A stretch of DNA of 64,000 bases from Brachybacterium aquaticum. Lineage in GTDB: Bacteria > Actinomycetota > Actinomycetes > Actinomycetales > Dermabacteraceae. The notes below the pieces were generated by a model. That model did not search any database and was not told where the DNA came from. It saw only the letters and a program-made list of their open reading frames with translations. The translations under genes were made by a program, and so were the position numbers. The stretch is from the NCBI RefSeq assembly GCF_014204755.1, contig NZ_JACHLZ010000001.1, positions 1,240,001 to 1,304,000 on the forward strand, given 5' to 3'. This document shows positions 57,259 through 64,000 of this stretch, piece after piece (the stretch's first letter is position 1; each line of letters begins with the position of its first letter).

Positions 57259-57521
57259 ATGGCAGCACCGAGGAAGTACCCCGACGAGCTTCGGGAGAGA
57301 GCCACGAGGATGGCAGTTCAGTCACGGCGCGATCCATCGACGAGGTCGGGAACGTTTCGCCGTGTGGGCGAGCAGCTCGGGATCAATCCTGAGACTCTGA
57401 GGAACTGGGTCGTGCAGGCCGAGGTTGACGAGGGGCACCGTCCCGGGACCACGACCAGCGAGTCCCAGCGCCTGGTCGAGCTGGAGAAGGAAGTGCGTGA
57501 GCTGCGCAGGGAGAACTCGAT
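57259..57521 (+). pseudogene. IS3-family orfA, 5' part, cut by IS30
   Basis: ATG 57259 begins MAAPRKYPDELRERATRMAV, a helix-turn-helix IS3 OrfA, with GINPETLRNWVVQAEVDEG and a leucine-zipper-like end LVELEKEVRELRREN. IS30 interrupts it after AACTCGAT. Joining the flanks minus one GAT restores the in-frame reading ...RRENSILRSASAFFAAELDR, ending at TGA 58811-58813. GAGGAG precedes the ATG. Confidence 0.88.
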
Positions 57522-58755
57522 GGCGGATTCAAGCGGTCAGTGCAACGAGTCCTGTGAGATGAGGCAGTCACTGATCACAGGAGGATCCGGATGCAGGGCA
57601 GGCACGGTCATCTCAGCCGGGAGCAGAAGCAGCTCGGGCTCAGGCTGCACGGGAAGGGCTGGCGGCTGGTCGACATCGCGAAAGAGATCGGCTGCAGCGC
57701 GCCGATGGTCGGCATCATGGCCCGCACCGGCAGGCACCTTGACGCCAGGCCGTTCGGCTGGGAGCCACGGCAGGGCTGTCTGACGATCCACGAGCGCGAG
57801 CAGATCCTGCTGGGGATCAATCGTGGCGATACCTTCACCGCGATCGCCGAGCAGCTGGGGCGTGCGGTGTCGACCGTCAGCCGTGAGGTGTAGCGCGGCG
57901 GGGGTCGCTGCGGCTACTCGGCGTGGCGTGGTCATGAACGTGCCCGCGAGCAGGCGCGTCGACCGAAGCCGTTCAAGCTTGCGTCGGGCCGGCTGCTCGA
58001 GGAGGTCGCCAGCCGGCTGGAGCAACTGTGGTCACCTGAGGAGATCGCGGCGCGCCTACGGTTGGATCACGCCGACGACCCGGAGATGCGCGTGAGCCAC
58101 GAGACGATCTACCAGTCGCTGTTCGTGCAGGGCCGAGGCGAACTGCGCCGTGAGCTGGCGCGGTGCCTGCGGTCCGGAAGAGCGGCCCGCAAGCCCCGCC
58201 GAACCACGGACGGTCGCGGCCGCATCCCCGGCATGGTCATGCTCAGCGAACGCCCCGCAGAAGCCGACGACCGCGCCGTGCCAGGCCACTGGGAAGGTGA
58301 TCTCATCCTCGGCGAGGGCAGCCGCAGCGCCGTCGGCACGCTCGTTGAGCGCTCGACGCGAATGACACTGCTGCTGCACCTGCCCGACGGCAAGAGCGCC
58401 GAGCAGGTCGAGGCCGCGATGCGCGCCGCAATCAGCAAGCTGCCGCCCTCGTTGATCCGAACGATCACCTGGGACCAAGGCGCGGAGATGTCCAAGCACG
58501 CCGCGTTCACCATCGCCACAGGAATCCCGATCTACTTCTGCGATCCCCACTCGCCCTGGCAGCGGGGGAGCAACGAGAACACCAACGGCCTGCTGCGCCA
58601 GTACCTGCCCAAAGGCACCGACCTGAGCGTCGTCAGCCGCGAGAAGTTGGACGCGATCCAGGACAGCCTCAACGGACGCCCCCGCAAGACACTGGGCTAT
58701 CTGACACCATCAGAGAAGCTCGCAGAGTTCCTTGCGCCCACCGCTTGAATCCGCC
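57522..58755 (+). mobile_element. IS30-family element in IS3 orfA
   Basis: The 1,234-bp element has inverted ends starting GGCGGATTCAAGCGGT on both sides and is flanked by a 3-bp direct repeat GAT (57519-57521 and 58756-58758). Removing element and one GAT restores the IS3 orfA frame, which confirms the boundaries. Confidence 0.88.
57591..58748 (+). pseudogene. IS30-family transposase with an in-frame amber codon
   Basis: The frame encodes a normal 385-codon IS30 transposase: N-terminal helix-turn-helix (LSREQKQLGLRLHGKG, then IAEQLGRAVSTVSREV), and the DDE core VPGHWEGDLILG, TWDQGAEMSKH and SPWQRGSNENTNGLLRQYLP. Codon 101 is TAG (57891-57893), directly after SREV, and the frame continues without further stops to 58748. 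It is therefore a pseudogene by one nonsense change, unless the stop is read through. Confidence 0.88.
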
Positions 58756-58813
58756 GATCCTGAGGTCAGCCTCGGCTTTTTTCGCGGCGGAGCTCGACCG
58801 CCAACAGCGTTGA
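58756..58813 (+). pseudogene. IS3 orfA 3' end with -1 slippery site
   Basis: This is the displaced end of orfA (ILRSASAFFAAELDRQQR). The heptamer T TTT TTC at 58777-58783 has the X XXY YYZ form for -1 frameshifting and connects the orfA frame to the orfB frame, as expected for IS3 elements. Confidence 0.75.
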
Positions 58814-59316
58814 TCGTGGAGTACATCGACCAGTGCAGGCATGAGTTCGGCGCCTGGCCGGTCTGTCGAACGCTGACCGCAGCGGGCACGCAGATCGCGC
58901 CGAGCACGTACTACGCGTTCAAGACCCGCCCACCCTCGAAGCGAGCACTACGCGACGAGGAACCGCTGGTCGAGATCCACCGGGTCCATGCGGCGAACTT
59001 CGGCGTCTACGGGGCGAAGAAGGTCCACGCCCAGCTGCGCCGCGAGGGCGTCGTCATCGCGCGTTGCACGGTCGAGCGGCTCATGCGCGGCGCGGGGTTG
59101 CGAGGGATCAGCCGGGCCAAGGGCCCGCGCACCACGATCTCAGGTCGCGGCACCGATAATCGTCCTGACCTCGTCGAACGTGACTTCACCGCGACCGCTC
59201 CGAACCAGCTGGGTGTCGCTTATTGTACATCGCTACTCGAATCGTTCGCGAAGTACGTCGCGCCGTCGTTGGGGTGGAAGCCCAATACGGAGGGCCCCGT
59301 CGAGGGGTACACCGGC

Positions 59317-59322
59317 TAGGCT
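59317..59322 (+). promoter_or_regulatory. -10 box of the leaderless cargo gene
   Basis: TAGGCT is followed by 6 nt (GACCCT) and ATG 59329. Confidence 0.5.
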
Positions 59323-59328
59323 GACCCT

Positions 59329-59613
59329 ATGGGCGAAGTGCAGTTGACAGGCCGACTTGTTTGTCGAACGACCGAGGAGTCGAATCTTGTCAAGCGATTC
59401 TTGCATGATCACGTTTCACTTACTCGCTTAGAACCCGGGTGCCTATCGTTTGAGGTTACGCAGACCGACGACCCACTTGTTTGGCGAGTCGAAGAACGAT
59501 TCAATAGCGAGGCTGCTTTCGAATGTCATCAAGACCGCGTGGCGTCCAGCGAGTGGGGGCGGATGACCGCGGGGATCACACGCGACTATTCGATCGTCAA
59601 GCACACCGGATAG
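59329..59613 (+). CDS. Antibiotic-biosynthesis/quinol monooxygenase-type protein in IS3
   Basis: A 94-residue single ABM-domain protein (ferredoxin-like fold), as in YgiN quinol monooxygenases: VQLTGRLVCRTTEESNLVK, LTRLEPGCLSFEVTQTDDP, WRVEERFNSEAAFECHQ. It is complete and has its own -10 box, so it may be expressed despite lying inside an IS. Base use is far less GC-rich than its neighbours (near half by eye), which indicates transfer from elsewhere. A role in quinone or reactive-compound oxidation is family knowledge only. Confidence 0.78.
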   Translation: MGEVQLTGRLVCRTTEESNLVKRFLHDHVSLTRLEPGCLSFEVTQTDDPLVWRVEERFNSEAAFECHQDRVASSEWGRMTAGITRDYSIVKHTG

Positions 59614-59625
59614 AGGTTGCCTTGA

Positions 59626-60183
<558 letters not shown>

Positions 60184-60212
60184 TAACAAACCCGGGATGC
60201 TTCTATGTTGTG

Positions 60213-61295
60213 TCAAGCCGCGGCGGCGGCGTCCGGGACGGGGTGGGCAACTTTGAGTGATCGGAAGATCTGGCGGCTGATGTAGCGCTTGAGGCAGCGT
60301 CGGATCTCTCTGGATGTCTTGCCCTCGCTTTGGCGCCGCTCGATGTAGGTGCGGGTGGCAGGATCGGTGCGCATCCTGGTGAGCACGATGGTGTTCAGCG
60401 CGCGGTTCAGCCGTCGGTCTCCACCGCGGTTGAGGCGATGCCTCGTGGTGTTACCCGAGGAGGCCGGGATCGGGCAGACTCCTGCGATCATGGCGAATGC
60501 GGCCTCGTTGCGTATTCGGCCGGGGTGCGACCAGACCGTCAAGATCACGGCTGCGGTGACTGCGCCGACTCCTGGCAGGTCCAGCAGCTCGGGAGCTGTG
60601 GTCTCCACGAGGTGAGTGATCCGTTCACGGTTCTCGGCGAGGTCCCTCTCGAGCGTCGTGATCTGCTTCGCGAGGCGTGTCGCTTCGGCGCGGGCGGTTG
60701 CTGTCCCCAGCGTCTCTTCTCGGCGACGCCAGCTCGCGATCGTCGCGATCTGCATTCCGGTCAAGGCCCGGCGTGCATCGATTCCAAGGTCGTGGGTTCT
60801 CACGAGTGCGGTGAGGGCGTTGATGCACCGCAATCTGTCGGCGTTCTGTTGGTCGCGGGCACCGGTGAGGACTTGGAGCGCCGACTGCAGGTCACCGGTG
60901 CGACGATCTCGCAACGTCGTCAACGGCATGACGAGACTCGATCGGGCGGCGAGTAGCGCGTCGAGGGCGTCGGTCTTGCTTCGGGCTCGTGCACGACGCG
61001 GGGTCGGTGCCTCGACGACTCGGTAGCCGACCTGCTGCAGCACGTCGCTGAGAACTGCCCCGTAAGAGCCGGTTCCTTCCACGGCGATCAGCACACCGTC
61101 GAGGTCTCCCTCGGTGCGGCGCGCGATCCATTCTCGTGCGCGTCGCAGCCCTGCAGGGCTGGTCGGGAAGACATTCTGATCGATGAGGCCGCCGTTCGGA
61201 GCCTCGATGATCGCGTAGGAGTGGGTTGCGGCGTGGGTGTCGACTCCGACGACGTATCGGTAGAAGTCCCCTACGGTGGCAGGCAGACTGTTCAT
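60213..61295 (-). CDS. IS110-family transposase, copy 2
   Basis: A 360-residue IS110 recombinase, intact, with the same DEDD and serine motifs as copy 1; two amino-acid differences (Asn in EAPNGGLID and Lys in RSLKVAHP). It is transcribed toward the IS3 interior. Confidence 0.93.
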   Translation of the reverse strand: MNSLPATVGDFYRYVVGVDTHAATHSYAIIEAPNGGLIDQNVFPTSPAGLRRAREWIARRTEGDLDGVLIAVEGTGSYGAVLSDVLQQVGYRVVEAPTPRRARARSKTDALDALLAARSSLVMPLTTLRDRRTGDLQSALQVLTGARDQQNADRLRCINALTALVRTHDLGIDARRALTGMQIATIASWRRREETLGTATARAEATRLAKQITTLERDLAENRERITHLVETTAPELLDLPGVGAVTAAVILTVWSHPGRIRNEAAFAMIAGVCPIPASSGNTTRHRLNRGGDRRLNRALNTIVLTRMRTDPATRTYIERRQSEGKTSREIRRCLKRYISRQIFRSLKVAHPVPDAAAAA

Positions 61296-61365
61296 GACGA
61301 TGTTCCTCTCGAATCGCTGGGACGGGACGTCGTTGCCGGCGTCGGCCCAGGATGAGAGTCACTAC

Positions 61366-61586
61366 GAGGCGGGCCTGTAATGAGCCACGCCGCCGAGATC
61401 GAGCTCCCGGCGGTGGACATGCTTCTGATCAAGCCATCGTGGTGGGCCAGGGCTGGCGCCGGCACCCGGCCCCCGCCGGACAGATCCCGGGAATGACACC
61501 CCGCAGGGGTCAGCCGATTCAGGAGTCACGACGGGCGCCGGGCTACCAGCACCAACCCTGCCAGCCAGCCCCGGGCCGGCCACCAC
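61366..61586 (-). ncRNA. Candidate IS110 bridge RNA, copy 2
   Basis: This is the same non-coding left-end sequence as copy 1 in reverse. The 76-codon frame across the region translates identically in both copies, so the guide segments are the same. Confidence 0.6.
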
Positions 61587-61607
61587 GAACACTTACAGGC
61601 GATTCAG

Positions 61608-61709
61608 CATCTCGGCCTGGACGTCCTCGCCCGGTGCCGCCTCAGCCTCGTCCCCGACACCAACACCGAGGGGGTCACCACCAGTACCCTGACCGCCCTG
61701 GCCGCCTGA
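61608..61709 (+). pseudogene. C-terminal fragment of a truncated coding sequence
   Basis: Directly after the IS3/IS110 edge an open frame reads LGLDVLARCRLSLVPDTNTE, then GVTTSTLTALAA and TGA 61707-61709. Nearly every codon ends in G or C, so it is real coding sequence whose 5' part is missing. The product is not recognised. Nothing left of the mobile region continues it. Confidence 0.5.
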
Positions 61710-61750
61710 CCAATCAGCGAAGGATCGCTACACCACTTCCCGGGACTTGA

Positions 61751-61903
61751 CCGAACGTGCAGGCGTTACAGCGGATGCTCGGGCATGAGAGTGCAACGAT
61801 GGCGCTTGACGTGTAGGCCTCGCCGGTGGACGACGATCTACGGGACCTCGGCGCGTCGATTGATGCTGCTGCGTACCCAGTGCGTACCGGCGATGCCGCC
61901 TAG
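61751..61903 (+). pseudogene. Tyrosine integrase C-terminal remnant
   Basis: The frame NVQALQRMLGHESATMALDV, amber, ASPVDDDLRDLGASID matches the end of phage-type tyrosine recombinases (the box with conserved LGH, then the nucleophile). The amber codon occupies the place of the catalytic Tyr (TAC to TAG). An upstream in-frame TGA at 61748 and missing N-terminus confirm decay. It ends 22 bp from the 3' end of the tRNA-Met gene, a usual attachment site layout. Confidence 0.7.
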
Positions 61904-61924
61904 GGCTGGAATATCGCTCTGAAC

Positions 61925-62001
61925 TGGTAGCCCAGGCGGGGCTTGAACCCGCGACCGACGGATTATGAGTCCGCTGCTCTAACCGGCTGAGCTACTGGGC
62001 C
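61925..62001 (-). tRNA. tRNA-Met (CAT anticodon, probably elongator)
   Basis: A 77-nt cloverleaf including an encoded CCA: acceptor GGCCCAG/CTGGGCT, anticodon loop CTCATAA with anticodon CAT, T-loop TTCAAGC in GCGGGTTCAAGCCCCGC. The loop context fits elongator Met; an Ile2 identity (lysidine-modified CAT) is the alternative. Its 3' end faces the integrase remnant. Confidence 0.9.
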
Positions 62002-62226
62002 GTGCCCACAGGGGCCGCACGAATCTACCACGCAGTGCACTGCGACCTGGGTCGATGCACGCATGTGGACCGGGCGCGCCTGCTCGACGCTCCCGTCGGC
62101 CGATGCCGCAACGGCCCCGAGGTGCCCCGGCCCCGCCGTGAGCGTTACCTTCGTCATAGAACCCCCGGTCAGCTCCCTTTCGAGGTGCGAACCCTGCCCA
62201 GATCCTGCTACAGTCGTCCAGGTCGA
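62002..62226. other. Intergenic region between the two tRNA genes
   Basis: Divergent tRNA promoters should lie here. GCTACAGT, followed by CGTCCAGGTCGA, just before 62227 offers a plausible -10 (TACAGT) for tRNA-Asn. No gene is seen. Confidence 0.4.
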
Positions 62227-62299
62227 TCCCGCATAGCTCAATCGGCAGAGCATTCGACTGTTAATCGAAGGGTTGTTGGTTCAAGTCCAACTGCGGGAG
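62227..62299 (+). tRNA. tRNA-Asn (GTT)
   Basis: Cloverleaf with acceptor TCCCGCA/TGCGGGA, anticodon loop CTGTTAA (anticodon GTT), T-arm TGTTGGTTCAAGTCCAACT-like pairing and discriminator G. The CCA end is not encoded. Confidence 0.95.
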
Positions 62300-62310
62300 C
62301 CCAGCACAGG

Positions 62311-62341
62311 AGACAGCCCCGGATTCGTCCGGGGCTGTTCT
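62311..62341 (+). terminator. Hairpin after tRNA-Asn
   Basis: CAGCCCCGGA and TCCGGGGCTG pair around TTCG, with weak extension outside, 12 bp after the tRNA gene. Confidence 0.75.
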
Positions 62342-62383
62342 CGTTGCGCACACCTGTCCCCGGTCCCTCGAAGGAGTCCGACG

Positions 62384-62899
62384 ATGCCCTCCCTGCCCGA
62401 CGACCGCTTCCCGCTCCCGGAGAACTTCGGCCCCGGCAGCGTGTGGGCCGACCGCACCGGTCACCGCACCCTCATGGGCCGCAACCAGCGCGGCGTCGAG
62501 ATACCGATCGGCTATGGCGAGGGCGAGATCAACCCCGGCGAGCTGCTGAAGATCGCGCTCATCGGCTGCGCCGGTATGAGCAGCGACACGAACCTCTCCC
62601 GCCGCCTCGGCGAGGACTACGACGCCCGCCTGTGGGCGCACGGCACCTCCGACGAGGCCGCCAACCGCTACTTCACGATCGCCGAGGAGGCGCAGCTCCC
62701 GCTCGAGGGACTCACCGAGAAGGAGATCGCGACCGTCGTGAAGGTGTTCTCCCGCGCCGTCGAGGTGGGCTGTACCGTCGAGCGCAGCGTCGTCGCCGGC
62801 GTGGAGGTCACCCACCGCATCCTCGGCGCGGAACCTGCCGCCGAGCCCACCGCCGCCGCGCCGTCCGCCGACATCGCCCAGGAGGACCCCCGCTCATGA
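62384..62899 (+). CDS. OsmC-like protein
   Basis: A 171-residue protein resembling the OsmC/Ohr superfamily: GRNQRGVEIPIGYGEGEINPGELLKIAL (in two parts), a Cys in IGCAGMSSD and a second Cys in VGCTVERSV. These are the positions of the thiol pair that reduces organic hydroperoxides. AAGGAG precedes ATG 62384. It overlaps def by 4 bp, so peroxide defence and N-terminal deformylation are co-expressed. Confidence 0.75.
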   Translation: MPSLPDDRFPLPENFGPGSVWADRTGHRTLMGRNQRGVEIPIGYGEGEINPGELLKIALIGCAGMSSDTNLSRRLGEDYDARLWAHGTSDEAANRYFTIAEEAQLPLEGLTEKEIATVVKVFSRAVEVGCTVERSVVAGVEVTHRILGAEPAAEPTAAAPSADIAQEDPRS

Positions 62900-63387
62900 C
62901 CATCCGTCCCATCCGCGTGGTCGGCGACCCGGTGCTGCGCACCCCCTGCGACCCCGTCGGCACCATCACCGACGGCACCCGCTCCCTGGTCCAGGACCTC
63001 CTGGACACCGTGGACGACGAGGGCCGTGCGGGCGTGGCCGCGAACCAGATCGGCGTGAGCCTGCGCGCCTTCTCCTGGCACATCGTCGAGACCGGGGAGC
63101 TCGGTTACATCCTGAACCCCACCATCGTCGAGCTCTCCGAGGAGCTCCAGCACGATGACGAGGGCTGCCTCTCCGTGCCGGGGCTGTTCTTTCCACGCAC
63201 CCGCTCCGCCTACGCCCGCTGCGTGGGCCAGAACCTCGAGGGCGAGGAGATCGAGCTGGCCGGCGAGGGGATCATCGCCCGCCTCATCCAGCACGAGGTC
63301 GGCCACCTCGACGGCGAGCTCTACATCGACGGCCTCGAACGCTCCGTGAAGAAGCGGGCATTGCGCCAGATCAGGGAGACCCTCTAA
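62896..63387 (+). CDS. def: Peptide deformylase
   Basis: A 163-residue metalloenzyme that removes formyl groups from nascent peptides. Motifs are GVAANQIGVS (motif 1), EGCLSVPG (motif 2, metal Cys) and QHEVGHLDG (motif 3, HExxH). Gly in place of the common Asp/Asn in motif 3 is a mild deviation. ATG 62896 overlaps the OsmC-like stop. Confidence 0.95.
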   Translation: MTIRPIRVVGDPVLRTPCDPVGTITDGTRSLVQDLLDTVDDEGRAGVAANQIGVSLRAFSWHIVETGELGYILNPTIVELSEELQHDDEGCLSVPGLFFPRTRSAYARCVGQNLEGEEIELAGEGIIARLIQHEVGHLDGELYIDGLERSVKKRALRQIRETL

Positions 63388-63476
63388 GCTCGGCCCCTGA
63401 CAGCCACCCTCTGTCATCGCACACCTCCGCAGTTCCGATCGTTGGGGAAGACGCATCGGACACCGGAAGGAACGAG

Positions 63477-63968
63477 ATGACCCAGGGCGTTCTGTACATC
63501 CACTCCGCCCCGCGCGCCCTCACGCCTCACATCGACTGGGCCGCCAGCGGAGTCCTCGGCGCACCCGCGCGGATCCGCTGGGAGGACCAGCCGGCGCAGC
63601 GCGGGCTCCAGCGCGCCGAGATGACCTGGCGCGGCCGCGAGGACACCGGTGCCCGGCTCGTCAGCGCCCTGCGCGGCATGCACGAGGTGCGCTTCGAGGT
63701 GACCCAGGAGGCGACCGCCGCCGTGGACGGCGCCCGCTGGAGCTGCACCCCCGACCTCGGCATCCACCACGCCGCGACCGACCACGCCGGCAACATCGTC
63801 CTCACCGAGGACCATGTGCGCGGCTGCATGGAGCGCGCCGGCAACGACGCCCGCGCCCTCACCCGCGAGCTCGGCATCGCCCTCGGCGAGCCCTGGGACG
63901 AGGAGCTGGAGATCTACCGCCACGCCGGCGAGGGCGTGCCCATGCGCTGGCTGCACCGCGTCAGCTGA
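63477..63968 (+). CDS. DUF3145 protein
   Basis: A 163-residue protein of the actinobacterial DUF3145 family, function unknown. The start GVLYIHSAPRALTPHIDWAA and the stretch MHEVRFEVTQEATAAVDGAR with DLGIHHAATDHAGNIVL are characteristic. GGAAGGAACGAG precedes ATG 63477. It is one of the best taxonomic markers for actinobacteria here. Confidence 0.9.
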   Translation: MTQGVLYIHSAPRALTPHIDWAASGVLGAPARIRWEDQPAQRGLQRAEMTWRGREDTGARLVSALRGMHEVRFEVTQEATAAVDGARWSCTPDLGIHHAATDHAGNIVLTEDHVRGCMERAGNDARALTRELGIALGEPWDEELEIYRHAGEGVPMRWLHRVS

Positions 63969-64000
63969 CGGCCCGCCCCGCACGTCCTTCCGAGCACACC

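Larger units (their letters stand above)
60197..61603 (-). mobile_element. IS110-family element, copy 2 (inverted)
   Basis: Mirror image of copy 1: every position p of copy 1 corresponds to 117411 minus p. Its short right end faces the IS3 interior at 60196, and AT dinucleotides bound it at 60197-60198 and 61602-61603. The two copies differ at very few bases, so the insertions are recent or were homogenised. Confidence 0.8.

Overview
The window is high-GC DNA from an actinobacterium. GTG starts, 4-bp stop/start overlaps and TANNNT-type -10 boxes set directly before start codons are common. The gene set (OleA/OleBC/OleD, DUF3145, DUF3097, ATP-grasp/alpha-E pair, Zur-ZnuABC, HrcA-DnaJ, PopR-like regulator with ClpP paralogues) suggests Micrococcales, perhaps Dermabacteraceae/Brachybacterium. 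That placement is inference from gene content and order; no 16S gene is present.

Positions 1-55.7 kb are ordinary chromosome. In order: a TIM-barrel isomerase-like gene; an oleA-oleBC-oleD operon for head-to-head long-chain olefin synthesis; a VKOR-type thiol oxidase; comEA-comEC and holA; rpsT; a PemK/MazF-like gene; ATP-grasp, alpha-E and M23 peptidase genes; lepA-MOSC-hemW; DUF1801, DUF4870 and DUF3097 genes; hrcA-dnaJ-rsmE under a CIRCE operator; an FMN reductase; a HIT-phoH-ybeY-CBS-era operon; leuA behind a leucine-rich leader peptide; an EamA exporter with divergent LysR; dodecin, ThpR and EcsC genes; a small upstream ORF coupled to a membrane protein; recO-uppS; a zinc block (znuA-znuC-znuB, zur, dedA) with a Zur box on the znuA start; glyS; a second ClpP pair with a convergent PopR/ClgR-like regulator; a luciferase-like gene; dusB-dgt-dnaG; CHAD, SDR and MarR genes.

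Positions 55.8-61.6 kb are a nested mobile-element scar that can be read outward in layers. The oldest recognisable layer is an IS3-family element whose two tips both read TGAAT/CCCGGG. Each tip was split by a near-identical IS110-family element, so the two IS110 copies lie inverted and face each other. An IS30-family element with a 3-bp GAT duplication sits in IS3 orfA. A 444-bp segment bounded by 9-bp direct repeats sits in orfB and brings a lower-GC monooxygenase gene with its own leaderless promoter. The long non-coding left end of each IS110 copy carries four short segments matching its target and its own ends, in the order and sense expected of an IS110 bridge RNA. This is the most notable observation in the window.

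Positions 61.6-64.0 kb hold a truncated coding fragment, the C-terminal scrap of a tyrosine integrase abutting the 3' end of a tRNA-Met(CAT) gene, a tRNA-Asn gene, and a short operon of an OsmC-like protein and peptide deformylase followed by DUF3145. The integrase scrap suggests the mobile region began as an element integrated at that tRNA.

Recurring themes: leaderless transcription at several genes, and short tandem repeats laid across stop codons at several gene ends.
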